8,267 nucleotides of DNA from JBGPHT01 sp041484525 (GCA_041484525.1 JBGPHT010000243.1:1-8267), one strand, 5' to 3'; positions 1-7,572 are shown, numbered from the stretch's first letter. Notes: generated from the letters alone by a model not told the origin. Numbers and translations are program-made.

Positions 1-55
1 CCCAAACAGCCCCTTCCACGCCTTGTCAGCGCTCCCGTTGCAACCATGCCTCAAC

Positions 56-565
56 TCAAAATGTAGTGCAGACCTCAGCGGAACCCTCACTGAAAACAAA
101 CGGCTTCCGGGTGGCGTACCGGCCCAAGTGCGAAAGTCGGGTTAACAAGACGCGCCAGTCGCGATAGTACGCCAGAAAGGCGAGGGAGCCGAAAACGTGG
201 AAATGCGTCTCGATCCGGCCGCCCGTGAGGTGAATCAGAAGGGCCGACATCAGCATCTGGCCGGCGGCCACCGTATGGCGCGTGAATACCTGGCGAGGCC
301 GCGTCAACGCCAGGAACACCGGCAGGCTGGTGATCGCTCCGCCTAGAAATATCGCTAACCACACGTGTAAATGGACGCTGCTCTCCACCCCTGCCCAGGT
401 GCGCGGCGAGATCCACACCGCCGCTGCCACTCCGGCGGCCCACTGCACCAGCATCAGGATCGCAAAGAGGTGGCTGGTCTGCGTATGGATGCGGTCCTGA
501 TGTTCCGCCATCAGGGTTTGCGCTCGCGGTATCTGCGCTTCGGGCGAGGTTTCAATGGATTGCAT
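56..565 (-). pseudogene. Truncated sensor-type membrane domain (probable remnant of a sensor histidine kinase or similar)
   Basis: The reading frame gives about 169 residues from the ATG at 565; a GTG at 574 is also in frame, but GGGGA just before the ATG favours 565. Three to four hydrophobic segments are visible (roughly residues 33-51, 68-87 and 98-112), followed by GGRIETHFHVFGSLAFLA and YYRDWRVL. From memory, these motifs lie inside the N-terminal membrane domain of sensor proteins in Acidobacteriota and Planctomycetes, where the domain continues with more helices and a signalling module. Here similarity stops right after RDWRVLL, near position 140-145. The last 27 or so residues are polar, arginine-rich and do not resemble the family. 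No kinase, cyclase or chemotaxis domain follows. It sits 15 bp downstream of the RedB-like gene and is probably cotranscribed with it. I read it as a gene cut by a deletion or rearrangement; a stand-alone short membrane protein is possible but less likely. Confidence 0.55.
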
Positions 566-580
566 TGTCCCCACTATTCG

Positions 581-1186
581 CTATTCGACTCTGGAGAGAC
601 TACAGCCGAACACGGGAGTCGCCCGGCGCATCGGGGTCTCGCCAAAGGCGAGAGAGACAATGGCATCCCGTCCATCGTTGTCCCCCGAATGGCCGCGGAA
701 AGCGGTGATTCCGCCATTGAAGACGAGATGGCCGCCGGGATCATAGAGAAGCGTCTGGCCGGACGTCGAAGCGCCAAAGCGCCGCGCCTCGTTTCCATCC
801 CTATCCTCGAAAACGCGCACGCCCGGGATCGCGGCGGCACTCCGCCAAAGCTCGGTTTTCGGCCAATTTCCAGGCTCTTGAGCCGGCGCGTAGAACCACA
901 CGCTCACCTCTACCTTTTCGCGGCAGCGAGCCATCACCCACGCCAACTCTCCGATGGTGGCGCGCGAGCATGGGCACTGCGGATGAGCGAAGATCACCAA
1001 GGTTGCCCGTCCCGGCGCGGGTCGCACAAGCGTATCCGCCGGCCAGGCGGCTGGAGGCGTTGCCGCCCGTCCCGGCGTGTCGGCATACTGCCATATCGTG
1101 TGAATTCCAAACCCCACTGCCGGAATCCACAGCGCGACGGCGACCAGAACCGCAGCATGTTTCCTTAGAGTGCCGAGAGATTGCAT
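581..1186 (-). CDS. RedB-like membrane-anchored thioredoxin-fold protein with a CxC motif
   Basis: A 201-residue protein with one N-terminal membrane anchor (about residues 10-32), a Pro/Ala-rich linker, then a thioredoxin-like domain. The strand-turn VIFAHPQCPCSRATIGELA region carries Cys71 and Cys73 (CPC), where a thioredoxin CxxC would lie. Further on come TSGQTLLYD (141-149), GGITAFRGHSGDN (158-170) and a C-terminal TPVFGCSL with Cys194. This pattern matches proteins annotated RedB in Planctomycetes and Acidobacteriota. Their reaction is not established as far as I know, and a role in thiol redox or metal handling outside the membrane is inference. The start is the ATG at 1186. An AGGAGG lies about 15 bases upstream, which is wider than ideal, but no in-frame start sits closer. 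The next gene downstream encodes a sensor-type membrane domain, a pairing I recall from other genomes, though here that partner is truncated. Confidence 0.75.
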   Translation of the reverse strand: MQSLGTLRKHAAVLVAVALWIPAVGFGIHTIWQYADTPGRAATPPAAWPADTLVRPAPGRATLVIFAHPQCPCSRATIGELAWVMARCREKVEVSVWFYAPAQEPGNWPKTELWRSAAAIPGVRVFEDRDGNEARRFGASTSGQTLLYDPGGHLVFNGGITAFRGHSGDNDGRDAIVSLAFGETPMRRATPVFGCSLSRVE

Positions 1187-1255
1187 TGACCGCGTAGGGC
1201 CCCTCCTGTGACCTTATCGGCATGGAACGGGCTGAACTTTAGTGCGCGGGGGACA

Positions 1256-1651
<396 letters not shown>

Positions 1652-1662
1652 CGTCATTCCTA

Positions 1663-1724
1663 TTTCGGGGACAGGCTACACAACCTCGAAATTAGTTTCG
1701 AGGTTGTGTAGCCTGTCCCCGAAA
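1663..1724. repeat. Perfect 29-bp inverted repeat with a 4-base loop between the two mutase subunit genes
   Basis: The left arm at 1663-1691 (begins TTTCGGGGACAGGCTACACA) and the right arm at 1696-1724 are exact reverse complements over 29 bases, separated by TTAG. The element starts one base after the large-subunit stop codon and ends a few bases before the small-subunit ribosome binding site, so it occupies nearly the whole intergenic gap. In RNA it would fold into a very stable hairpin. No run of U follows the stem in the direction of transcription, so it does not look like an ordinary terminator. The perfect arms and AT-containing tip resemble small palindromic elements of the REP/MITE kind; the GGGGACAGGCT core feels familiar from dispersed Acidobacteriota repeats, but that is recollection, not a search. 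Possible roles are mRNA processing or differential expression of the two subunits. Confidence 0.9.
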
Positions 1725-1725
1725 C

Positions 1726-3318
1726 TCACAAGTGCGTCGTCTCCAGGTACGTGCCGAACACCCCGCGAAGCGCGTCGCAGATCTCTCCCAGGGTGGCGTA
1801 CGACCGCACAGCGTCCAGAATGTACGGCATCGTATTCCCGGTCCCTTCGGCGATGCGCGCCAGCGCATCCAGCGTTCGGTGCACTCGCACATTATCTCGC
1901 CGCTTCCGGAGCGCCGCCAGCTTTTCCTCCTGATGCCGGGCGGCGGCCTCATCGATGTGCAGCAACGCGAGCGGCTGGTCGTCCGACTGGAACCGGTTCA
2001 CTCCCACCACCACGCGCTCTTCCGATTCCACCTCACGCTGATAGCGGTAGCTGGCGGAGGCAATCTCGCTCTGCGGGAAGCCCGCCTCGATGGCGGGGAT
2101 CATCCCGCCCATTTCGTCGATGCGGCGGATGTAGTCGTTGGCGGCGGCTTCGGTTTCGAGCGTCAGCTTCTCCACGAAGTAGCTGCCGCCCAGCGGGTCG
2201 GGCGTATTGGCGACGCCGCTTTCGTAGGCCAGCACCTGCTGCGTGCGCAGCGCGATCGTGACGGCGTGCTCGCTGGGCAGCGCGTAGGCTTCGTCGAGCG
2301 AATTCGTGTGCAGCGATTGCGCCCCGCCCAGCACCGCCGCCATGCCCTGGAGCGCGGTGCGCACTACATTGTTATACGGCTGCTGCCAGGTGAGCGAGCA
2401 CCCGGCCGTCTGCGCGTGAAAACGCAGCTTCCAACTGCGCTCGCTTCGGGCGCCGTAGCGATCGCGCATGGCATGCGCCCAGATCTTGCGCGCCGCCCGG
2501 TACTTCGCGATCTCCTCGAAGAAATCGCTGTGCGCGTTGAAGAAGAAACTCAGGTGCGGCGCGAAAGTGTCGACCGCGAGGCCGCGCTCGAGCGCCCAAT
2601 CCACGTACTCCATGCCGTCGCGCAGCGTGAACGCCAGTTCCTGCACCGCCGTCGAACCAGCTTCGCGGATGTGATATCCGCTGATCGAAATCGGGTTGAA
2701 TCGGGGCGTGTGTTGCGCGCCGAACTCGATCGTATCCGTCACCAGGCGCATCGAAGGGCGAGGCGGAAAAATGTACTCCTTCTGCGCGATGTACTCTTTC
2801 AGGATGTCGTTCTGCAGCGTGCCCGAAAGCCGCGACCAATCCGCGCCCTGCTGCTCCGCCACCGCGAGGTACATGGCCCACAGCACGGACGCCGGGGAGT
2901 TGATCGTCATGGAGACCGTCACGTCCGCCAGCGGAATTCCGCGGAACAGGATCTCCATGTCCTCGAGCGAGGAGATGGCGGCGCCGCACTTGCCGACCTC
3001 GCCTTCACTCATCGGATGGTCGCCGTCGTAGCCCATCAGCGTCGGCAGGTCGAACGCCACCGAGAGCCCGGTCTGCCCCTGTTCGAGCAGGTAGTGATAC
3101 CTGCGGTTGGTCTCCTCGGGGGTGGCGAAGCCGGAGAACTGCCGCATGGTCCAAAGCTTGCCGCGGTACATGTCACGGTGGATGCCGCGCGTGTACGGAA
3201 ATTCGCCGGGGGCGCCCAGGTCGCGCGCCGGATCGAGGCCGCGCAAATCCTCCGGCCCGTAGAGCGGCTCGATCGGAACGCCGCTGATTGTCGTGAACTG
3301 TCGCTCGACGGTCTTCAT
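1726..3318 (-). CDS. Large subunit of B12-dependent acyl-CoA mutase, methylmalonyl-CoA mutase family, isobutyryl-CoA mutase-like residues
   Basis: A 530-residue TIM-barrel catalytic subunit without the B12 domain, which is encoded separately downstream (1256-1651). Family landmarks: FPYTRGIHRDMYRGK (40-54), GQTGLSVAFDLPTLMGYD (81-98), SISGYHIREAG (211-221; Tyr215 and His216 align with Tyr243 and His244 of the Propionibacterium enzyme), HTNSLDEA (337-344) and DPLGGSYFVE (374-383). The enzyme moves a carbonyl-CoA group by an adenosylcobalamin radical mechanism in the cytoplasm. The residues that choose the substrate are telling: Phe61 stands where methylmalonyl-CoA mutase has Tyr89, and Gln179 where it has Arg207. 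This is the Phe/Gln pair of Streptomyces isobutyryl-CoA mutase (Phe80, Gln198), so interconversion of isobutyryl- and n-butyryl-CoA is a likelier reaction than methylmalonyl/succinyl-CoA. The ATG at 3318 is chosen because homologues begin close to this point; in-frame GTG codons at 3327 and 3342 lack a ribosome binding site. No G-protein chaperone gene is in view. Confidence 0.93.
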   Translation of the reverse strand: MKTVERQFTTISGVPIEPLYGPEDLRGLDPARDLGAPGEFPYTRGIHRDMYRGKLWTMRQFSGFATPEETNRRYHYLLEQGQTGLSVAFDLPTLMGYDGDHPMSEGEVGKCGAAISSLEDMEILFRGIPLADVTVSMTINSPASVLWAMYLAVAEQQGADWSRLSGTLQNDILKEYIAQKEYIFPPRPSMRLVTDTIEFGAQHTPRFNPISISGYHIREAGSTAVQELAFTLRDGMEYVDWALERGLAVDTFAPHLSFFFNAHSDFFEEIAKYRAARKIWAHAMRDRYGARSERSWKLRFHAQTAGCSLTWQQPYNNVVRTALQGMAAVLGGAQSLHTNSLDEAYALPSEHAVTIALRTQQVLAYESGVANTPDPLGGSYFVEKLTLETEAAANDYIRRIDEMGGMIPAIEAGFPQSEIASASYRYQREVESEERVVVGVNRFQSDDQPLALLHIDEAAARHQEEKLAALRKRRDNVRVHRTLDALARIAEGTGNTMPYILDAVRSYATLGEICDALRGVFGTYLETTHL

Positions 3319-3369
3319 GGCTGACACAATCGCACCACGCACCTGTGGTTACAATAACTAATTTACCGC
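3319..3369. promoter_or_regulatory. Divergent promoter region between the mutase operon and the phosphohexomutase gene
   Basis: Only 51 bp separate the two start codons, so promoters for both directions must lie here or inside the genes. TACAAT at 3350-3355 is a good match to a plus-strand -10 box. If used, it would put the transcript start about 8 bases before the phosphohexomutase ATG, giving an almost leaderless message, which agrees with the absence of a ribosome binding site there. No convincing -35 box is seen at the usual spacing, and no clear minus-strand box was identified. Confidence 0.3.
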
Positions 3370-4731
3370 ATGCTCAAACCAACCATATTTCGTGAGTACG
3401 ATATCCGCGGCGTTGCGGACGTGGAACTGCTCGATGCCGATATCGAAATCCTCGGCCAGGCGTTCGGCACTTATCTGCAGCGCCACGCCGGCCGCAGGAT
3501 CGCGCTCGGCCGCGACACGCGCCTCAGTTCTCCCCGCCTGCGCGACGCCCTGATGCGCGGCCTGATGGCGAGCGGCTGCGAGGTCATCGACATCGGTGTA
3601 GTCGCCACGCCCGTGCTTTATTATTCCGTAATCCACCTGAAGGCGGATGGCGGCGTCATGATCACCGGCAGTCACAATCCGCCGGAGTTTAACGGCTTCA
3701 AGACGGTGTCGGGCGCCTCGACCATTCACGGCGATGACATCCAGGAGATTCTGCGCATGATCCAGACCGGCGACCTGGATCGCGGCGTTGGCTCGGAATC
3801 GCACGCCGACCTGGTCACGCCGTACGTGGACGAAGTCGCCGCGCAGTTCCACTTCGCGCGCCGCATCAAGGTGGTGTTCGATGCCGGCAACGGCACCGGC
3901 GGTCCGCCCATGCACCGCATCCTCGAACGCCTCAACGTGGAAGCCACCGAAATGTTCTTCGAGATGGACGGCCGCTTCCCCAACCATCACCCCGATCCCA
4001 CCATGCCGAAAAACCTCGACGCCCTCATCGCCAAGGTGCGGGAGACAGGCGCGGACATGGGCATCGCCTTCGACGGCGACACCGACCGCATCGGCGCTGT
4101 CGACGACCGCGGCACCGTCATCTACGGCGACCAGCTCATGATCGTCTACTCGCGCGAGATCCTCAGCCGCAAGCCGGGCGCCACTATCATCGGCGAAGTG
4201 AAGTGTTCCCAGCTCATGTACGACGACATCGCGAAGCACGGCGGCAACGGCATCATGTGGAAGACCGGGCACTCGCTGATCAAGGCCAAGATGAAGGAGA
4301 CGCACGCCGAGCTGGCGGGCGAGATGAGCGGCCACATGTTCTTCGCCGACCGCTACTACGGCTTCGACGATGCGCTCTACGCCGCCTGCCGCCTGATGGA
4401 AATTGTGGCCGCATCCGGGCAGCCGCTCTCGAGCCAGCTCGCCGATCTGCCGCACACCGTGACCACGCCCGAGATCCGCGTCGACTGCCCCGACGAGCTG
4501 AAGTTCGACGTGGTGCGCCAGGCCGCGGCCGATCTCAGCGCCCGCCACAAGACGGTGGATGTGGACGGCGTGCGCGTGATCTTTCCCGATGGCTGGGGCC
4601 TGCTACGCGCGTCCAACACGCAGCCGGTGCTCGTGATGCGCTTCGAAGCCACCACGCCGGAACTGCTGCGGGCGTATCAGAACGAGGTGGAGGCGGCGGT
4701 GGCGAATGCTAAGAGTGCGGTAGCCAAATAA
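3370..4731 (+). CDS. Phosphomannomutase/phosphoglucomutase (alpha-D-phosphohexomutase family)
   Basis: A 453-residue cytoplasmic enzyme of normal length for the AlgC/ManB-type phosphohexomutases. It interconverts hexose 6-phosphate and hexose 1-phosphate, feeding GDP-mannose or UDP-glucose pathways for polysaccharides and cell envelope. All four functional loops are present in order: the N-terminal FREYDIRG (7-14); the phosphoserine loop TGSHNPPEFNGFK (99-111) with Ser101 as the phosphorylated residue; the metal loop DGDTDR (235-240); the sugar-binding loop GEMSGH (317-322); and the phosphate-binding RASNTQP (413-419). The GEMSGH loop is common in dual-specificity mannose/glucose enzymes, so the substrate is not narrowed further. 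There is no ribosome binding site before the ATG; transcription may start only a few bases upstream. The gene diverges from the mutase operon and converges with a 6-bp gap on the next gene. Long open frames on its opposite strand are shadows of its codon use. Confidence 0.96.
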   Translation: MLKPTIFREYDIRGVADVELLDADIEILGQAFGTYLQRHAGRRIALGRDTRLSSPRLRDALMRGLMASGCEVIDIGVVATPVLYYSVIHLKADGGVMITGSHNPPEFNGFKTVSGASTIHGDDIQEILRMIQTGDLDRGVGSESHADLVTPYVDEVAAQFHFARRIKVVFDAGNGTGGPPMHRILERLNVEATEMFFEMDGRFPNHHPDPTMPKNLDALIAKVRETGADMGIAFDGDTDRIGAVDDRGTVIYGDQLMIVYSREILSRKPGATIIGEVKCSQLMYDDIAKHGGNGIMWKTGHSLIKAKMKETHAELAGEMSGHMFFADRYYGFDDALYAACRLMEIVAASGQPLSSQLADLPHTVTTPEIRVDCPDELKFDVVRQAAADLSARHKTVDVDGVRVIFPDGWGLLRASNTQPVLVMRFEATTPELLRAYQNEVEAAVANAKSAVAK

Positions 4732-4737
4732 GCGCGG

Positions 4738-5241
4738 TCAGTTCCGCGGACCGAAAGTTTCGGTGCGTCCCGCCAGCGGCTGGACGCCGCCCGACCCGCA
4801 TACGGCCACACCGGTTCGCGTCAGGGCGTTCAGAAAATTCACCAGCATGATGTAGAAGACCTGCTCGGTGAGAGGCTGCTTGCCGGGCAGCCGGAAGCTC
4901 ACGGGTAGTTCCTTGGCGATCGAAAGGCGGACGCCGTTGCGGTTCAGGTGGCCGCTGCGATCGCGCCGGTTGGCGAGCGAAAGCGGCGTCTGTATGACCG
5001 CGCCCGACCGCCCATCCACATAGAACTGGCACCGCGAGAACCATCCCAGGTTGGCCGGATCCGCGGCGTCGAACAGCAGCAGCGGCGCCTGCCTGCCGGG
5101 CGCATTCAGATCGATCTGGATGGACCGCTGCCCGTCCCGCGTGCGTGTCTCGAACCCCGCCTGCTTGGCCAGGCTCGCGACCATCTCGGGCTGGATCTCC
5201 AGATAGATTAGCTTGTGCGTTCCGGCCTGCAATACCTGCAT
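4738..5241 (-). CDS. Hypothetical protein of unknown function, 167 residues
   Basis: I do not recognise this protein. It is probably soluble: there is no signal peptide, and only one moderately hydrophobic stretch (VFYIMLVNFLNAL, about residues 128-140), which is too interrupted to be a confident membrane helix. The middle contains short alternating strands (SIQIDLNA, PLLLFDAAD, CQFYVDG) suggesting a mainly beta fold. It includes two cysteines (around 71 and 148) and a glycine-rich C-terminal part, CGSGGVQPLAGR. The start is the ATG at 5241, with no clear ribosome binding site; TACAAT lies about 13-18 bases upstream on the same strand. It is preferred over an overlapping 181-residue frame (4709-5254), which is arginine/alanine-rich and runs into the end of the phosphohexomutase gene. 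It diverges from crcB over 70 bp, but no functional link to fluoride export can be shown. Confidence 0.65.
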   Translation of the reverse strand: MQVLQAGTHKLIYLEIQPEMVASLAKQAGFETRTRDGQRSIQIDLNAPGRQAPLLLFDAADPANLGWFSRCQFYVDGRSGAVIQTPLSLANRRDRSGHLNRNGVRLSIAKELPVSFRLPGKQPLTEQVFYIMLVNFLNALTRTGVAVCGSGGVQPLAGRTETFGPRN

Positions 5242-5299
5242 GATGAAGGGACATTGTAGCGCAGCTAGCGCGCGCGCACCCCCCTGCCGTATATTAAAC

Positions 5300-5304
5300 A
5301 GGAG
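5300..5304 (+). promoter_or_regulatory. Ribosome binding site that fixes the crcB start at TTG
   Basis: AGGAG lies seven bases before the TTG at 5312. This decides for a 124-residue protein rather than the longer frame from 5213, whose extra 33 residues overlap the divergent gene and do not resemble the family. A TATATT at 5290-5295 is too close to the start, and has no partner box, to be called a promoter with confidence. Confidence 0.7.
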
Positions 5305-5311
5305 TTCACAC

Positions 5312-5686
5312 TTGGATCGTTACCTGGTAGTGCTGGCGGGCGCAGGCCTGGGAGGAGTGGCGCGATACTGCGTGGCCACCTGGATCATGACCAGGTACGG
5401 CGGCCGGTTTCCGCTGGGCACATTCGTCATCAATATCAGCGGCTCGTTTCTGATCGGCCTGCTGATGACGCTCTTCACCGAACGCATTCAGCCTCATCCC
5501 AACTGGCGGCTGTTTCTGGTGGTGGGCGTTCTGGGGGGATACACGACGTTCTCGAGCTTCGAGTACGAAACCTGGCAGGCGGTGCGGTCGGGCGCGCGGC
5601 TGCTCGGACTGCTGTACGTGGCCGGCAGTGTCGTGCTCGGCTACATCGGCGTGGTATTGGGTTCGCTGCTTGCGGCGAAGCGGTGA
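5312..5686 (+). CDS. crcB: CrcB/Fluc fluoride ion channel
   Basis: A 124-residue integral membrane protein of typical Fluc length, with four hydrophobic helices (about residues 4-20, 34-55, 67-88 and 95-120). Family motifs are GGVARY (14-19), PLGTFVINISGSFLIG (34-49) with the pore Asn41, and GGYTTFSSFEYE (75-86). The last carries the broken-helix TTFS segment and the phenylalanines of the fluoride path. Fluc proteins form antiparallel dimers that let fluoride leave the cytoplasm. Only one crcB is visible here, so it probably forms a homodimer, as single-gene versions do. Translation starts at TTG behind AGGAG. I looked upstream for the conserved elements of the fluoride riboswitch (crcB motif) and did not see them. 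The gene ends 21 bp before the remnant of the downstream PEP-CTERM copy, which runs toward it. Confidence 0.95.
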   Translation: MDRYLVVLAGAGLGGVARYCVATWIMTRYGGRFPLGTFVINISGSFLIGLLMTLFTERIQPHPNWRLFLVVGVLGGYTTFSSFEYETWQAVRSGARLLGLLYVAGSVVLGYIGVVLGSLLAAKR

Positions 5687-5707
5687 CGTCTGGATTTTAT
5701 CCGACGC

Positions 5708-6617
5708 TCAACGTCCGCGGCGGCGACGCACAGCGCCAGCCGCAAGTATCAGGCATCCGCCGCCCAACAGAACAACGGAGCCCGGTTCAGCTGCACTGGT
5801 GTAGCTTGCGCCGCTGTCACTGGTGAAAGTCACTCCCGGCGTAAGAACAGTGATATAGACGGCGCCCGTATTCGAGGCATCGACGTATGCGCGTTGTTGA
5901 AGCTGGAGAAGCCCTGAAGGTTCGACCCGAAACCGGACGTGGACTTCATTTGAAAATTAGTCTGCAGCCCCAGGGTCCCACCGACCGTCGACGAGAAGGT
6001 TGCGCTGGCAGACATGCGATCGGACCCGATGCCGCAACTCGTATGGTAGAGAACCGGCAACGAGCCCGCGAAGATCCCAAATGAGGCGAAGCCGGCCGGA
6101 CCATCGGATGTGGCGTCGCACGGTCCGACGATCGTGCTGTCCAGAATTTCGCTGATCTGGAATGAGATGGAGGTCCCCGGCGCCAGCGTCGCGGAGGCAA
6201 AGTGGATGTTGTCGAACGCATCGAGATTCAGACCTGCCACAGCGAACGTCACTATCTGGTCGAGAGCGTGAGTCGGCGGGTTCATCAGGAAGGTGATCGC
6301 GGTATCCGCCAAGGCGTGGACCTGGGCGGTGTTGGCGGTTACAACCAGGTGAGTTTCGGCGGTCGTAGTCACGCCATCGAGCGGAGCAAAGTTCTGGCCG
6401 TTGTGCAGAATGTCCAGGGTGACCGAAGGCGCCTGCGGAATGCCAAAAAGGTTCGGCGGCTGTGAGCACAAAATCAGTGGATATACCACGCAGCTCTGCG
6501 AGTAGGTTCCCTGTACAAAGGCACTCGCCGACGCAACCCGGCTGGTAGCGGCCAAGCCCAACAGAATGGGGCGAGGACCAGTGCGTACCGGATTTGCCGG
6601 CATGTGAACTTCGCCAT
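5708..6617 (-). pseudogene. Frameshifted second copy of the PEP-CTERM protein gene
   Basis: Aligned with the intact neighbour (6661-7572), this copy starts at an equivalent ATG (6617) behind the same GGAGGAG site and ends at an equivalent stop (5708). It is two bases shorter: 910 against 912. One base is missing in a G run on the plus strand (four G at 6568-6571 against five at 7522-7526), which shifts the frame inside the signal peptide. A second base is missing at about 5885-5887, which shifts the frame just before the C-terminal sorting tail. The longest open frame (5830-6603, 257 residues) therefore keeps the mature part but has a spurious N terminus and lacks the tail. Correcting the second shift gives a tail ending AEPGSVVLLGGG, a membrane helix and RRRRGR, where AEP replaces PEP. 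The four cysteines of the mature part are kept. A sequencing error could explain one shift but hardly both. Confidence 0.8.
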
Positions 6618-6660
6618 TTAGTACTCCTCCAACTTCATGGTGAATCCTGTAATCCGGCTC

Positions 6661-7572
6661 TCAACGCCCGCGACGGCGACGCACGGCGCCAGCCGCAAGG
6701 ATCAGGCATCCGCCGCCTAACAGAACAACGGAGCCCGGTTCAGGTGCCGCCTGATAGCTTGCGCCGCTGTCACTGGTGAACGTCACTCCCGGCGTAAGGA
6801 TCGTGATATAGACGGCGCCCGTATTCGAGGCATCGACACTGTGCGCGCTGCTGAAGCTGGAGAAGCCCTGAAGGTTCGACCCGAAACCGGAAACGGACCT
6901 CATTTGAAAATTAGTCTGCAGCCCGACGGTCCCACCGACCGTCGACGAGAAGGTTGTGCTGGCAGACATGTGAGCGGATCCGTCGCCGCAACTCGAATGG
7001 TAGAGACCCGGCAGCGAGACCCCGAAGACCGTATATGCGGCAAATGCGGACGGACCTTCGGAACTGGCGTCGCACGCTCCGGTGATCGTGCTGTCCAGAA
7101 TTTCGCTGATCTGGAATGAGAAGACGGTCCCCGGCGCCAGCGTCCCGGAGGCAAAGTGGAGCACGTCGAAAGCATCGAGGTTAAACCCTGCTGTCGCGAA
7201 CGTAACCACCTCGGCGAGAGCGTGAATCGGGGGGGTCATCGAAAAGGTTATGGCGGTCTCCCCCCTGGCGTGGACAGTGCTGGGGTCGGCTGATATGAAC
7301 AGGTGAGTGTCGGCGGTCGTAGTCGTGCCGTCGAGCGGGGCAAAATTCTCGCCGTGGAACGTCAGGTCCAGGTTGACCGAGGGCGCCTGCGGAATGCCCT
7401 TAGGGAAAGGCGGCGGTGTGCACAAAACCAGTGGATATACCACGCATCTCTGGTCGTAGGTCCCCTGCACAAAGGCGCTCGCCGACGCAACCCGGCTGGT
7501 AGCCGCCAGGCCCAACAGAATGGGGGCCAGGGCCAATGCGAGCCGGATTATCCAACCTGTGAATTTCGCCAT
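6661..7572 (-). CDS. Secreted PEP-CTERM sorted protein of unknown function
   Basis: A 303-residue exported protein. Residues 1-33 form a signal peptide (MAKFTGWIIR, a hydrophobic core, and a likely cut after ASASA). The mature part, residues 34-275 or so, is rich in Ser, Thr, Gly and Phe and probably all beta. It has four cysteines (43, 51, 167, 195) in CVVYPLVLC, GACDAS and HSSCGDG that could form disulphides outside the cytoplasm. The C terminus is a PEP-CTERM signal: PEP at 277-279, a hydrophobic helix 281-296, and RRRRGR at the end. This is the substrate tag for an exosortase, which is expected elsewhere in the genome and linked in other bacteria to exopolysaccharide production. The ATG at 7572 follows GGAGGAG with five bases between. 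The frame can be read upstream to 7611, but the ribosome binding site and signal peptide decide for 7572. I do not recognise the mature domain. Confidence 0.88.
   Translation of the reverse strand: MAKFTGWIIRLALALAPILLGLAATSRVASASAFVQGTYDQRCVVYPLVLCTPPPFPKGIPQAPSVNLDLTFHGENFAPLDGTTTTADTHLFISADPSTVHARGETAITFSMTPPIHALAEVVTFATAGFNLDAFDVLHFASGTLAPGTVFSFQISEILDSTITGACDASSEGPSAFAAYTVFGVSLPGLYHSSCGDGSAHMSASTTFSSTVGGTVGLQTNFQMRSVSGFGSNLQGFSSFSSAHSVDASNTGAVYITILTPGVTFTSDSGASYQAAPEPGSVVLLGGGCLILAAGAVRRRRGR

Noticed and set aside
1..90. A possible minus-strand open frame running off the left edge (reads ..ADKAWKGLFG near position 1)
   Set aside because: Only about 30 codons, no ribosome binding site and no recognisable family; it could be the start of a neighbouring gene, but the window does not allow support.
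371..1168. A 265-residue plus-strand frame across the sensor fragment and RedB-like gene
   Set aside because: Arg/Pro/His-rich shadow composition, and it covers the clearly coding minus-strand RedB-like protein.
1663..1724. Reading the hairpin as a rho-independent terminator
   Set aside because: The stem is followed by TAGGAATGACG in the transcript direction, with no U run, and the gene just after it encodes the obligate partner subunit.
1732..3324. A 530-residue open frame on the plus strand exactly opposite the mutase large subunit
   Set aside because: It is a high-GC antisense shadow rich in Arg, His and Val with no family features; the minus-strand mutase is unambiguous.
3358..4548. A 396-residue open frame on the minus strand opposite the phosphohexomutase gene
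   Set aside because: It is a codon-bias shadow. Its composition is heavy in Val, Ala, His and Asp without any recognisable motif, and the plus-strand enzyme is complete with all catalytic loops.
5213..5311. A longer crcB start giving a 33-residue N-terminal extension
   Set aside because: The extension overlaps the divergent gene, is Cys/Arg-rich and unlike Fluc proteins, while TTG at 5312 has AGGAG seven bases upstream.
5242..5311. Fluoride riboswitch upstream of crcB
   Set aside because: The conserved stem and pseudoknot sequences of the crcB RNA motif are not visible in the short leader; a covariance-model search would settle it.
5687..5706. Small stem-loop (CGTCTGGAT / ATCCGACG with one bulged T) between crcB and the converging PEP-CTERM remnant
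   Set aside because: Eight base pairs with a bulge and no U tract is too weak to call a terminator, and part of it belongs to the duplicated unit.
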